Below are positions 1 to 11,500 of a stretch of 64,000 nucleotides of DNA, piece by piece (within the stretch, counting starts at the first letter, position 1; each line of letters starts with the position of its first letter). Made by a program: the position numbers and the translations under genes. Where the stretch lies: assembly GCA_030765045.1 (NCBI GenBank), contig CM060962.1:160443972-160507971 (forward strand). Direction: 5' to 3'. Under the pieces are notes generated by a model. The model was not told where the DNA came from, ran no database searches, and saw only the letters and a program-made list of their open reading frames with translations. The stretch comes from Tenodera sinensis (taxonomy: Eukaryota > Arthropoda > Insecta > Mantodea > Mantidae).

Positions 1-833
1 CATACGATAATTTGAATTTATGATATGTCGATACCGGTGAAATATCATTTTCACTGGTTTGTCAAACCAGCGAAATAAAACTAATTATAAATAGCGACAC
101 CACTTTTACCCTCATGGCCTGTCTCCATCCCTCTAAGGCAACCATTTCATATCCTACTTATCCTCTTATTGCCAGTGTGCCCAGATCTGATGATCTCAAT
201 GAAGGAGACACAGTTCAGAAAATTGGAGATTAATGGAGAAAACTCGGAATAAGTGATAGGTATTCCGTGTGAAATAAAGAACATGCCTAAATCTGACAGT
301 TTCTGGAGTGCTGTTAAACATATGTGTCACCTTGGTGGAAATACTGATTTCAAAAAACTAGCGGCCTTTGCATTATCAGTGGTTTCGGTGCCCCACAGAA
401 ACGCTTCTTGTGAAAGAGCTTTTTCTAAACCTGGTTTAATAAAAACCAAAGTTAAAAACAGATTGGCGCTAGATAGGGTAAATAAACTTATTCTGTCGCC
501 TCAGCTTATGAAAAAATGTGGTAGATAGGAAAATCTGCAAGTCACCGAGAAGTATCTCAACAACAAATTTGTATAACGCTGCAACAGTTGAGGAAGATGA
601 ACTTTCAGATGAATAGTGCGAGAAACATAAGTGCTAAAGTTGTAATACTGATTGAGGTCATCAGTATTGTAAGTGGATATAATAAACATCATTGCTATTA
701 CATTTTCATAAGTGTTATACCAATATTTTTATTGTTGTGGCATTTGGTTTATGATGTACGATAATTTTGAAGCCAAATCTATAATTTTGAGTGGCTGTAA
801 CGATAATTTTACTTTTAAATGTTGGCAACCCTG
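1..833 (+). mobile_element. hAT DNA transposon, right part (left end outside window)
   Basis: The segment contains a hAT dimerisation-domain coding fragment and ends at 821-833 with GTTGGCAACCCTG, whose complement CAGGGTTGCCAAC is a typical hAT terminal inverted repeat. LINE sequence starts immediately after base 833, so the element appears to have inserted into a LINE. The predicted 8-bp target duplication would begin ATGCAGAT at 834; its partner lies outside the window and cannot be checked. Confidence 0.7.
253..528 (+). pseudogene. hAT transposase C-terminal dimerisation domain fragment
   Basis: A 91-residue open segment carries the signature of the hAT C-terminal dimerisation domain: an SFWSAV motif, then LAAFALSVVSVPHRNASCER followed by AFSK and a KTKVKNRL stretch. 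In hAT transposases this alpha-helical domain mediates oligomerisation of the enzyme that cuts and pastes the element. Full transposases are about 600-700 residues, and no RNase H-like catalytic part is seen in the 250 bases upstream, so this is a remnant. The natural stop after KKCGR suggests that the true C-terminus is retained. The start codon is arbitrary. Confidence 0.8.
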
Positions 834-1057
834 ATGCAGATTAATATCCATTTCTTAATAACATATCGAATTACAGGAACAACTTGTAACTCCTTTAGCA
901 CATCTTCATTGCGTTTATGTTCCCATCGTGTGTAGCCAGCTGTTGTTCGCATGAATCTCATTTCATTTGTTGATATCCTGTTTTCATCTTTTCGTCTAAA
1001 TGTCCATGCCTCGCTACCGTAACACAAAACTGGTCTTGCTTTAAATAATGAATTCAC
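834..1057 (-). pseudogene. Non-LTR retrotransposon reverse transcriptase, C-terminal fragment
   Basis: Reading the minus strand gives VLCYGSEAWTFRRKDENR followed by an EMRFMRTTAGYTRWEHKRNE segment. This matches the region after the RT palm in many arthropod LINEs (VLLYGSETW... AEMRFLR...AGY.R.D..RNE). The piece is about 75 residues, against more than 900 for a whole ORF2 protein. Its downstream end is cut by the hAT terminus at 833. No catalytic YADD region is present. Confidence 0.75.
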
Positions 1058-1538
1058 GCCAAAAAGGTAAATGTAATAATTTTATTCAGCATGAATAACA
1101 CATACTGGGGCTACTTGGGACGCTGGGATAACTTGGGACATTTTGCACCATATTTTTCAATTGCTCCGTGTGGCATCCCTGTGTAAGCTACGAGAGATTG
1201 TTGAAAACGTGCTGGCGTGGACTGTTATTACCGTAATTGTTCGATATTCAAGAAGTTACAGGTAAGCTGTGGCCAATCAGTGACACATTGTAGTTAAAAA
1301 ATCCTTATCTTTTTGCATGAAATAACCTTCTCTCGATATCTAACACTCTTAGGGCTACATACTATCTATTCACTCTAAGGTTGATCCGCGCGAAATTGAA
1401 CCCAGGTGGCCAGTGCACAGTTATAATGTATCCTTCCGCCATTCGCGCCAGAAATAGTCACAACACAACCACGTGGTGAGTGCATGTGGTACGTAATAGA
1501 AACGAAATGATCCCTTATTCCGTCAATTTAAAGAGTGA

Positions 1539-1790
1539 CTAACATGTAACACGAATTGCGTTTCTAACAAACTCGTCACATTCTTGCATGGCGTATTTCA
1601 CACGCTTTCGTTTTTTCCCGGGTGTAACCACTTTTCCTATTTCAGCTTTTTCTTTACGAGCACAGTTTATACTGGTACTCGAAACACCGGTAAACTCAGA
1701 AGTTAATTTCATTACTTCTTTGATGGGAACAGTTGGATATTTCTCACACAACTTATAATACACGTTTAACACTATTGTTTTTTTCACCAC
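1539..1790 (-). pseudogene. N-terminal helix-turn-helix part of a Tc1/mariner-like transposase
   Basis: The minus strand encodes KTIVLNVYYKLCEKYPTVPI, an FTGVSSTSI recognition-helix-like segment, then a basic TPGKKRKRVK linker and DEFVRNAIR. This order (helical region, TGVS..S/T, basic GKKRKR linker, D.F....IR) is the N-terminal layout of a family of insect DDE transposases. Reading upstream in another frame (about 1791-1830) gives KPLTSGEK, which joins naturally to KKTIVLNV, so a frameshift sits near 1788. The stop right after IRVTC removes the catalytic domain. The assignment is by motif only. Confidence 0.5.
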
Positions 1791-2251
1791 TAGTCAATGG
1801 TTTTCCCGCCTTATGCTTTACATAAATCGACGAAGATGTAAGAGCAAATTCCCCGCAGCCGTCCGCCATGATTCTAAATAGAAACTGCTGGCTGTAAACA
1901 ATACTCGGATATCAGGTTATTACACGAGTTGCATGTTGGGACTTGTAGTTCTGTTTATCAGTATACATCAGCGTTAATTAACCTCTCAGGTATCTGTGTA
2001 GAATGTTATATCATTTAACGATAAATTCATTCTAAAACTCAGATTACTAGGATGGGACTACTTCCCTGCACGCATTGCTACCGTGTTGTACAACGGTGCA
2101 CTGATCACGTGGGTTTGTTTTGACGCGGACAAACCTAAGACTGAACTTGGTATAGATCAAAATACTTTAACTCATAACCTCAAACCATACATTCAAGCAT
2201 GTTTTTATAGTGTCATACTGCATTAAAAGTACCCCAAGTTATACTTAAAGG

Positions 2252-2529
2252 CAGGCGCGGATCTAGAAATATTCGATAGAAGGGGCTCGGTTCCGGTCCA
2301 CTACCACTTCTTAATTATTAAATTCATGCTAAAACATGACTAGCTAAATATTTAACTGAAAGAAACAATGTTTAAAGGTAGTACATACCTATACCAATTT
2401 TCATAGAAATCGGTTTGTCCGTTTTACGTGATGATGAGGTAACACACATATAGCATTTATAGCAATAAAGTAGGATATGACAGGGGGGGCCCGGGCCCCC
2501 TGGCACCCCCCCCCCTGGATCCGCGCCTG
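2252..2529. mobile_element. hAT-type MITE (278 bp) with near-perfect 8-bp TSD
   Basis: The ends are CAGGCGCGGATC at the left and GATCCGCGCCTG at the right, a perfect 12-bp inverted repeat with the hAT-like CAG terminus. The flanks are CTTAAAGG (2244-2251) and CTCAAAGG (2530-2537), an 8-bp duplication with one mismatch. The uninterrupted second TIR-1 copy reads ACTCAAGGGGTCC here, confirming an insertion. Near the right end is a G/C palindrome GGGGGGCCCGGGCCCCC (about 2484-2500). There is no coding capacity. Confidence 0.85.
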
Positions 2530-2751
2530 CTCAAAGGGTCCAATTTGAGATTGTGGTGGGTTTTAGACTGTTGTCCCAAGTTACCCCATACATGGGTATA
2601 ACTTGGGACACATATAATATTACAGTTATATGTAAAAGTAAGTGTAAGAATAATGATTAGCTATATTTAAATGGTATAAGTATAGACCCAAGTTTTAAAG
2701 CAGTTAAGTTGCCACAACTATCATTAATATGTAAATGGCAAGCATTTGAAT

Positions 2752-4560
2752 CAACAGCTGTTGAAGGAGCGTTCGCTTACATACTGTCCACCACAACCAA
2801 TCTTTCAGATCAATGGACTGTGCTTCTAAATTTATTTAATGTACTTTTGAACCAAAATTTACTTGTAGCAAGACGAGGCAATTATATTAAATGTTTTAAT
2901 TCCATTTGCCATTTCTCAACTCGAATCACAAAAATCAAATATTATTTCAATAATTGCGGATTCATCAAACCAAAAGGACGCAAAAATATTTCCATTACTT
3001 GTTAGGTACTTTAATCCTACTGAAGGGATTCAAGTTAAAATATTGGATCTGAAATCTTTGCCTGGAGAAACTTCAGAAGTCATTGCTACATTTTTTAGTG
3101 AAAGCTTGAAAAATAATCATTTAAAAGAAAAAAAACAACTGCTCTTTGTGCAGATAATACAAACTGCAATTTTGGAGGTGCATCTAGAAAGGGCGTCAAC
3201 GTTTTCACAAAAGTGAAAGGAAATTTAGGTCATAATTTACTTGGGGTTGGCTGTTCTGCTCATATAATCCACAATACTATCAAGATGACTGCTGATGTCC
3301 TTCCTATTGACAATGAATGCATTGTTTCTAAAATATATTCTTATTTCTATGTGTATACTGCAAGGATGGAAAATCTTGAAGAATTTTGTAAATTTGTAGA
3401 TCAGGAGTACAAACAAGTTTTAGGCTATAGCAATACAAGGTGGCTTGCTTTACTCCCTGCGGTCGAACGTCTTCTGGCTGTTTCTTCCTCTGAAATCATA
3501 TTTTGAATCTCATAACAAATGTCCATTTTTTATCAAATCATTCTTTGAAAATCCCTTGTCAGAAGCTTAGCTGTACTTTCTTCACAATCAAGCATCAACT
3601 TTTCACACTGCAGTTCAAAGAGTAGAGCATCAAACAGTTGCAGTTTTTGAAGTAATTTCTGTGTTAAATGATTTGAAAGTTAATTTAGTTTCCAAGGGTG
3701 AGGATTGTTTCATAACATCAGCTGTCAGATCAATTCTTGGTAAATTGAGAAATGAAGGTTTATCATCAGAGATTGCAAAATTTGAACAATATCTCCATAC
3801 ATTCTATCAAGCCGCAGCTGAATAAATAGTGGCTTGAACCCATTGAGAGTTTGCGGTACTGCAGTTGGGTAACACTTAAGGAGTACCCCAGGAAAGGATA
3901 TACAAAAGACTGAAGATTTCATTCGTGAAATGGCTCCTTCAACTATAATAGACGATACTGGTCTGTATGATGAGTATGTGTATATTAAACAGTATATGTC
4001 ACCGAAAAGTTTAGAAAAAACTGGAAAAAACAACACCTGGCGATTGTTTGATATGAACAGATTGTGATATGAACAATGTGCCTTATACCAATTTTCTTAA
4101 AATATTAGAATTTCCTCATTGTTTACCTGGAACTAATGCCCCCACTGAACGAGTGTTTTCTCATATGAATGTTTTGTGGACAAATGACAAGAACGCTCTT
4201 TCAATACAGACTTTGAAAGCTTTGTTGATTAATAAGGCGAACTTTACTCACACTCGTATAAATTTTTAAAAATGTTGTGTGTTAAAGTGGACTTACCTAC
4301 TAAAGATACACTCATCCGCAAAATATCAATGAGGAATTAGCTAACTCCTGCACTAATAATTTTACGGGATCGTTTGGCAGGAGTAAATTCAGAACTATTA
4401 TATATGTAGGTTTACGTTATTTATTTACTATTTATTTATTACTAGTTTCAAAACTTTCGTATTTATGACGAAGCAATTTTACGCATTCTCTTTTGTCCCT
4501 TTTTGTGTTCCGAAAAAAACTTAAAATTTCCAGTTTTCTTGCTTAAAAAATCTGGTCACC
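2752..4560 (+). mobile_element. Decayed hAT transposon remnant
   Basis: It contains a frameshifted hAT transposase and ends near 4535-4560 with GCTTAAAAAATCTGGTCACC, a hAT-like right terminus. The left terminus was not identified; similarity to TIR-1 stops at 2751. The sequence between 4270 and 4535 is AT-rich 3' non-coding DNA. Confidence 0.6.
2880..4269 (+). pseudogene. hAT transposase, catalytic core and dimerisation domain, multiply frameshifted
   Basis: Successive frames give a continuous hAT protein. First come IISIIADSSNQKDAKIFPLL, LLVRYFNPTEG and LDLKSLPGETSEVIATFF (2930-3110). Then GVNVFTKVKGNLGHNLLGVG and CSAHIIHNT (3190-3290), and EEFCKFVDQEYKQVLGYSNT followed by RWLALLPAVERLL (3375-3475). 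Last is the dimerisation domain LPGTNAPTERVFSHMNVLW (4117-4180). These are hallmark blocks of hAT transposases. At least three frame changes and several stops separate them, so no active protein is possible. The BED zinc finger at the N-terminus is absent. Confidence 0.8.
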
Positions 4561-4639
4561 ATATATTATGTATATTACTACAAGTGGTGCAATGTAATGT
4601 TACATATGCGCGAAATGCGATGTGAAGTGTTCTAGCAAA

Positions 4640-4795
4640 CTACGAATATGCCCTTCAGGGATCTAATGAGACTTGGTGCATCCCGAACCAGATCTCCCAG
4701 ACGGAGAAAATCCTCACTATGGTACCGAGAATCGAACCCGGATCTCCCGCTTGTTAAGCAGCAGGGCTATCACCGTGCTTAGGAGACGACCTTCC
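4640..4795 (-). mobile_element. tRNA-derived SINE, diverged copy of SINE-A
   Basis: On the minus strand a tRNA-like head has a box B-type GGGTTCGATTCTC (complement at about 4726-4740) preceded by an anticodon-arm-like AAGCGGGAGATCC. It is followed by a body with CTGGGAGATCTGGTTCGGGA, which matches the SINE-A body (CTGGGAGGTCTGGCACGGGG at 37.18 kb). It is 3'-truncated at about 4640. No target duplication was seen. Confidence 0.55.
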
Positions 4796-4984
4796 TTACC
4801 ACATAACGGCATAATATTAAAAGAGCTGGCCTATATTTAAAATTGCTTAGGTTAAATATGCAAAATTGTGGCGTTATTTTAACATAATATTAAAGGGTTG
4901 AATTACATATTTCGATACCAAAACAAATTCATTCCTAAACCAGTGGAAATCTACATCTCTGCATGTATACATGTAAGCAGAGCT

Positions 4985-6010
4985 AGATGGACAGACGGAG
5001 GGATGGAGGGAGGTAGGAAGGTAGAGAGGTAGGTGGGTGGGTGGATGGGTGGGTCGGTGGGTGGGTGGATGGGTCGGTGGGTGGGTGGGTGGGTCGGTGG
5101 GTGGGTGGATGGGTCGGTGGGTGGGTGGATGGGTGGGTGGGTCGGTGGATGGGTGGATGGGTGGATGGATGGGTGGGTGGGTGGGTGGGTCGGTGAGTGG
5201 GTGGGTGGGTGGATGGGTGGGTGGATGGGTGGGTGGGTGGATGGGTGGGTGGGTCGGTGGGTGGGTGGGTCGGTGGGTGGGTGGATGGGTGGGTGGGTGG
5301 ATGCGTGGGTGGATGGGTGGGTGGGTCGGTGGGTGGGTGGATGGGTGGATGGGTAGGTGGGTGGGTACGTGGGTGGGTGGGTGGATGGGTAGGTAGGTGG
5401 GTGGATGGGTAGGTGGGTGGGTGGATGGGTGGGTGGGTCGGTGGATGGGTGGGTCGGTGGGTGGGTGGGTAGGTGGGTGGGTGGATGGGTAGGTGGATGG
5501 GTAGGTGGATGGGTGGATGGGTCGGTGGATGGGTGGGTGGATGGGTGGGTGGATGGGTGGGTCGGAGGGTGGGTGGATGGGTGGGTGGATGGGTGGGTGG
5601 ATGGGTGGGTGAATGGGTGAGTGGGTCGGTGGGTGGGTGGGTGGATGGGTGGGTGGGTGGATGGGTCGGTGGGTAGGCGGGCAGGCGCGCAGGCGGGCAG
5701 GCAGGTAGGCAGGCAGCTAGGTAGGTAGGGAGGGAGGGACGGACGGACGGACGGATGGGACGGATGGACGGAGGGATGGAGGGAGGGGGACGGACGGAGG
5801 GAGGGACGGGAAAGGACGGAGGACAGCCGGAAGGGATGGGATGGACGGAGGGACGGACTGGCAGACAGACGAGATGGAACGTATGGGCGTGATAGGTTGT
5901 ATGGGTGGACTGATGGGGACGGACGCTTAGACGGATGGACGGAATGGGACGGACGGACAGACGAGATGGAACGGACGTACGGGATGGTTTGGGCGTTTGG
6001 ACAGACGGTA
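4985..6010. repeat. G-rich tetranucleotide minisatellite (GGTG/GGAT, then GGAC)
   Basis: Bases 5030-5670 are runs of GGTG and GGAT with GGTC variants; 5680-6010 shift to GGCA, GGAG and GGAC motifs with more decay. Several frames on both strands stay open for over 100 codons (for example a 386-residue Pro/Thr/His-rich frame on the minus strand) only because the motif lacks stop codons; these are not genes. The plus strand is rich in GGG runs and could form G-quadruplexes. Confidence 0.9.
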
Positions 6011-6474
6011 TGGAACGCATAGCCAGGCCTGGCAAGATAGGCACTGGAAGTGTGAAATGCTTAACCCCTTCGATCACCCCTTCCTGTTCACTATCTATGC
6101 GGCAGGTAAACAGAGAGGGGGCGTATGCCGCAGTGGTGGTCATTTGGGTTCCGGGTAAAACGTCTTTTGGGACGTAATCAAATGCATACTTTTGAACTTG
6201 AGGGTTGGCTAGGAAAGCACCAAGGGGGCTAATGACATTAGAGAATATGAGTGAAGGACAGAGACAATGCTGTATGACTCATTTTGCCATTGTGTAAAAA
6301 ACTGCTGCTCACCACATTACTGGGTCCAGCCAAACCTTAAGTTGACAAAAGCAATTCTATAGATTTTACATGTTTATTGCCTTTGTTTTGTTATACAACA
6401 GTTGTTATGCAGTTCCCTTATACTACTAAAGACATTTAAAAGTTTCTATACTGTATTCTCAAAAATAAACGTTA
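6011..6474. other. Unassigned sequence
   Basis: I see no conserved coding, repeat or RNA signal here. It sits between the G-rich tract and a SINE insertion. Confidence 0.5.
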
Positions 6475-6488
6475 TAATTTATATGAAA

Positions 6489-6679
6489 TGTAAATGTAAA
6501 TGTAAACCCCGCGCGACAGCCCACGAAGGGCCAAGGCCTACCGCCCAGCCGCTGCGTCCCCCACCTCTGCCCACTACAGGCGTCATTGGTGAGGTGCAGT
6601 ACTGGAGGGTGGGACGTGGTCAGCGCCCCGAGCCCTCCCGGCCAGTTATGCGGTCTTCTCGACCTGGGGCCGCTACTTC
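6489..6679 (-). mobile_element. SINE-A, 5'-truncated, with 14-bp TSD
   Basis: It matches the 3' two-thirds of SINE-A (GACGCCTGTAGTGGGCAG and CCAGTACTGCACC on the minus strand) but lacks the tRNA-like head. The flanks are TAATTTATATGAAA (6475-6488) and TAATTTTTATGAAA (6680-6693), 13 of 14 identical. The tail at 6489-6506 is a short (TTTACA)n run on the SINE strand. 5' truncation plus TSD is the mark of LINE-mediated retroposition. Confidence 0.85.
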
Positions 6680-6693
6680 TAATTTTTATGAAA

Positions 6694-7095
6694 AGCGCAT
6701 TGAAATTGTTCACAATGTACATTTTATTAGATAGTGGCCTAGTCATAATGATATTCCCCTAGTTTACACGTTTATCCTTGCTGTTCTTTTTAAATATTAG
6801 CGTTTCAATGTCCGACTGCAAACTAGACGAACTTGACAGTAGAACACATTGAAAATGTTTATCCGTAGCAGGCTCTTGTTCAGTGTCTATATGCTAAACA
6901 GCTGTTCATATTGATAAGTAGTACCAAACATGGCCAGTAATTTACTTGTAAAATGGAAACGTTTGATGTGTACAAACCCAAACCAAGTTTTCCTGAACTG
7001 CGCAATAATGTGTTGCTTTGAAGGTTAATTAATTCCAATTGCAGTTTATCTTGGGCCACCAAAAGTTCATATGTAAATGGATCTTTAATGTCAGT
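6694..7095. other. Unassigned sequence
   Basis: AT-rich DNA between two SINE insertions; no supported feature. Confidence 0.5.
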
Positions 7096-7107
7096 GGTTT
7101 CGTCTAT

Positions 7108-7435
7108 AAAAATCCCTAACGCGACAGCCCATGAAGGGCCAAGGCTTTCCGCCCAGCCGCTGCGTCCCCACCTCTACCCACAACAGGCGTCATTGGTGGG
7201 ATGCAGTACTGGAGGGTGGGACGTGGTTAGCGCCCCGAGCCCTCCCGGCCAGTTATGCGGCCTTCGGGACCTCGGGCCGCTACTTCTCCATGAAGTAGCT
7301 CCTCAATTGGTCCCCCGGGACCTAACGAGGCTGAGTGCACCCCGTGCCATACCTCCCAGAGCTGGTACCGGGGATCCAACCCGGGTACTCCGCGTCAGAG
7401 GCAAGCGCGATACGAACTGCGCTACGGAGGCGGTC
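7108..7435 (-). mobile_element. SINE-A, full length, with perfect 12-bp TSD
   Basis: The full element reads on the minus strand: tRNA-like head with CGCAGTTCGTATCGCGCTTG (box A region) and GGGTTGGATCCCC (box B), then the shared body ending in CTTGGCCCTTCATGGGCTGT. The flanks are GGTTTCGTCTAT at 7096-7107 and 7436-7447, identical. Length is 328 bp against 321 bp for the copy at 37.1 kb. The apparent coding frames through it are artefacts. Confidence 0.9.
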
Positions 7436-7629
7436 GGTTTCGTCTATGGCAAGGGAAAGTGAACAAAAAGTACTTGTTTTCCCAGTCCCGCATATGCAGC
7501 AACCACTGTTCTGTTTACACTGCCACGCGACTATAACCAGAAACAACCGGTTTAGCTGGCTCTACGTGGCTGTTGATAGAGAGTAGTGGGGACGAGAGGG
7601 ATGGTAACACCTTGAGTGCCTTCCTTCCC

Positions 7630-8055
7630 ACCCCTGGCATAGACGGATGGATGGTGATGGGACATAGAAACGGAATGGGACGGACGGACTGACGAGATGG
7701 ACGCATGGATGAATTAGGACGGACGAACGGACGTACAGGTTGGAAAGGACGAACGGAATGGGTCGGAATAACAGGTTGGGATGGTCGGATGGACGGAATG
7801 GGACGGATGAACGGGATATGAGGGAAGGGTGGTCAGGTGAGGGGGCCGGTGGGAAAGGGGGGGGGGTGACTAGCGGGTGGGCGCGCGGGCCGGCGGGCGG
7901 ACGGGTGGGCAGGGACTGAAGAACGGATGGACGGGTAGTGACCGACGTACGGACAGACGAGATGGGATGGAAGGACAGGTAGAGACGGACGAACCGTCGG
8001 ACGGAAAGGGGGATGTACGGACGGGATGGGACGAACGGAGGGGTAGACAGGATTC
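7630..8055. repeat. Degenerate GGAC/GGAT-rich minisatellite tract
   Basis: Imperfect GGACGGA, GGAATGGGACGG and GGATGG units fill this stretch, closely resembling 5746-6010. The two tracts may be one array split by the intervening 1.6 kb that contains two SINEs. A short G-rich core (7834-7900) includes runs of nine Gs. Confidence 0.75.
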
Positions 8056-8527
8056 ACAGGTGTCTACAGAATACTTATATGATATAATTCAAAGGCCGAA
8101 AATGTCGTTTTCAAATAAAAAAATTAACCGAGGGTTCCTTACATACACTACTGCTTGGTTGAATAACAAAGCCAGAACGCTCCACACAACTCCCTCCCTA
8201 CTATGTGCGCGCCGGCTGAGAAGGTTGGTAAAATGCCCTGTGAAGGAGTAGGGACGTCATATGTTTATGGAACCCAGGGTAGGTACAGGACTAAAAATCC
8301 TCCAAATTTTCTAGCCCAAGTGCAATACTGTACCTTTCTACGGGCTTATCAGTGTGAGGATACTCACAACCCACGTGCTACTAAACTTGCGCATAAATAA
8401 GCACACCCGGTCCCTTGATTGGGCAAAGCCTAACAAATGCGTCCAGTATTTATGCTAAGCAACAGTTCTCAAAATATGCAGCAAATTAGGCCCCAATATT
8501 CAAATATTCACTAAATACATAAACATA
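8056..8527. other. Unassigned sequence left of the satellite
   Basis: No supported gene or repeat. It forms the left boundary of the satellite; similarity to the satellite unit begins near 8528-8540. Confidence 0.5.
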
Positions 8528-11500
8528 TCATATATTATATTATGTTAATACCTTGAGCTACTATTTGTTAATTTTTATTGTATAACTTCTAAAACCAGGA
8601 TTATAAACATGATTCACATTACTTCCTCAAGCTACTATTTGTTTATTTTATACAGTTTCTACAAACCAGGCTTATAGAACATTGTTCACATTACTTCCTC
8701 AAGCTACTATTTGTTTATTTTATACACTTTCTACAAACCAGGCTTATAGAACATTGTTCACATTACTCCTCAAGCTACTATTTGTTTATTTTATACAGTT
8801 TCTACAAACCAGGCTTATAGAACATTGTTCACATTACTCCTCAAGCTACTATTTGTTTATTTTATACACTTTCTACAAACCAGGCTTATAGAACATTGTT
8901 CACATTACTCCTCAAGCTACTATTTGTTTATTTTATACACTTTCTACAAACCAGGCTTATAGAACATTGTTCACAGTACTTCCTCAAGCTACTATTTGTT
9001 TATTTTATACACTTTCTACAAACCAGGCTTATAGAACATTGTTCACATTACTCCTCAAGCTACTATTTGTTTATTTTATACACTTTCTACAAACCAGGCT
9101 TATAGAACATTGTTCACATTACTCCTCAAGCTACTATTTGTTTATTTTATACACTTTCTACAAACCAGGCTTATAGAACATTCTTCACATTACTCCTCAA
9201 GCTACTATTTGTTTATTTTATACACTTTCTACAAACCAGGCTTATAGAACATTGTTCACATTACTCCTCAAGCTACTATTTGTTTATTTTATACAGTTTC
9301 TACAAACCAGGCTTATAGAACATTGTTCACATTACTCCTCAAGCTACTATTTGTTTATTTTATACAGTTTCTACAAACCAGGCTTATAGAACATTGTTCA
9401 CATTACTCCTCAAGCTACTATTTGTTTATTTTATACACTTTCTACAAACCAGGCTTATAGAACATGATTCACATTACTTCCTCAAGCTACTATTTGTTTA
9501 TTTTATACACTTTCTACAAACCAGGCTTATAGAACATTGTTCACATTACTCCTCAAGCTACTATTTGTTTATTTTATACACTTTCTACAAACCAGGCTTA
9601 TAGAACATTGTTCACAGTACTTCCTCAAGCTACTATTTGTTTATTTTATACAGTTTCTACAAACCAGGCTTATAGAACATGATTCACATTACTTCCTCAA
9701 GCTACTATTTGTTTATTTTATACACTTTCTACAAACCAGGCTTATAGAACATTGTTCACATTACTCCTCAAGCTACTATTTGTTTATTTTATACACTTTC
9801 TACAAACCAGGCTTATAGAACATTGTTCACATTACTCCTCAAGCTACTATTTGTTTATTTTATACACTTTCTACAAACCAGGCTTATAGAACATTGTTCA
9901 CATTACTCCTCAAGCTACTATTTGTTTATTTTATACACTTTCTACAAACCAGGCTTATAGAACATTGTTCACAGTACTTCCTCAAGCTACTATTTGTTTA
10001 TTTTATACAGTTTCTACAAACCAGGCTTATAGAACATGATTCACATTACTTCCTCAAGCTACTATTTGTTTATTTTATACACTTTCTACAAACCAGGCTT
10101 ATAGAACATTGTTCACATTACTCCTCAAGCTACTATTTGTTTATTTTATACAGTTTCTACAAACCAGGCTTATAGAACATTGTTCACAGTACTTCCTCAA
10201 GCTACTATTTGTTTATTTTATACAGTTTCTACAAACCAGGCTTATAGAACATTGTTCACAGTACTTCCTCAAGCTACTATTTGTTTATTTTATACACTTT
10301 CTACAAACCAGGCTTATAGAACATTGTTCACATTACTTCCTCAAGCTACTATTTGTTTATTTTATACACTTTCTACAAACCAGGCTTATAGAACATTGTT
10401 CACATTACTCCTCAAGCTACTATTTGTTTATTTTATACACTTTCTACAAACCAGGCTTATAGAACATTGTTCACATTACTCCTCAAGCTACTATTTGTTT
10501 ATTTTATACACTTTCTACAAACCAGGCTTATAGAACATTGTTCACATTACTCCTCAAGCTACTATTTGTTTATTTTATACAGTTTCTACAAACCAGGCTT
10601 ATAGAACATTGTTCACATTACTCCTCAAGCTACTATTTGTTTATTTTATACAGTTTCTACAAACCAGGCTTATAGAACATTGTTCACAGTACTTCCTCAA
10701 GCTACTATTTGTTTATTTTATACACTTTCTACAAACCAGGCTTATAGAACATTGTTCACAGTACTTCCTCAAGCTACTATTTGTTTATTTTATACACTTT
10801 CTACAAACCAGGCTTATAGAACATTGTTCACATTACTCCTCAAGCTACTATTTGTTTATTTTATACACTTTCTACAAACCAGGCTTATAGAACATTGTTC
10901 ACATTACTCCTCAAGCTACTATTTGTTTATTTTATACACCTTCTACAAACCAGGCTTATAGAACATTGTTCACAGTACTTCCTCAAGCTACTATTTGTTT
11001 ATTTTATACACTTTCTACAAACCAGGCTTATAGAACATTGTTCACATTACTCCTCAAGCTACTATTTGTTTATTTTATACAGTTTCTACAAACCAGGCTT
11101 ATAGAACATGATTCACATTACTTCCTCAAGCTACTATTTGTTTATTTTATACACTTTCTACAAACCAGGCTTATAGAACATTGTTCACATTACTCCTCAA
11201 GCTACTATTTGTTTATTTTATACACTTTCTACAAACCAGGCTTATAGAACATTGTTCACATTACTCCTCAAGCTACTATTTGTTTATTTTATACACTTTC
11301 TACAAACCAGGCTTATAGAACATTGTTCACATTACTCCTCAAGCTACTATTTGTTTATTTTATACACTTTCTACAAACCAGGCTTATAGAACATTGTTCA
11401 CATTACTCCTCAAGCTACTATTTGTTTATTTTATACACTTTCTACAAACCAGGCTTATAGAACATTGTTCACATTACTCCTCAAGCTACTATTTGTTTAT

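Larger units (their letters stand above)
1104..2751 (+). mobile_element. TIR-1 element, copy 1 (rearranged)
   Basis: The left end reads ACTGGGGCTACTTGGGAC. The sequence up to about 1357, and again 2155-2251, 2538-2575 and 2677-2751, matches the second copy at 50.2-56.7 kb nearly base for base. The right terminal repeat is missing: similarity stops at TTTGAATC (about 2751), where hAT-related sequence begins. Relative to copy 2 there is about 800 bp of extra sequence at 1358-2154 (insertion here or deletion there) and a hAT MITE at 2252-2529. The superfamily is not certain. Confidence 0.65.

Noticed and set aside
4983..6143. A 386-codon Pro/Thr/His-rich frame and several Gly/Trp-rich frames
   Set aside because: Read-through of the GGTG/GGAT tetranucleotide tract; several frames are open on both strands without any conserved domain.
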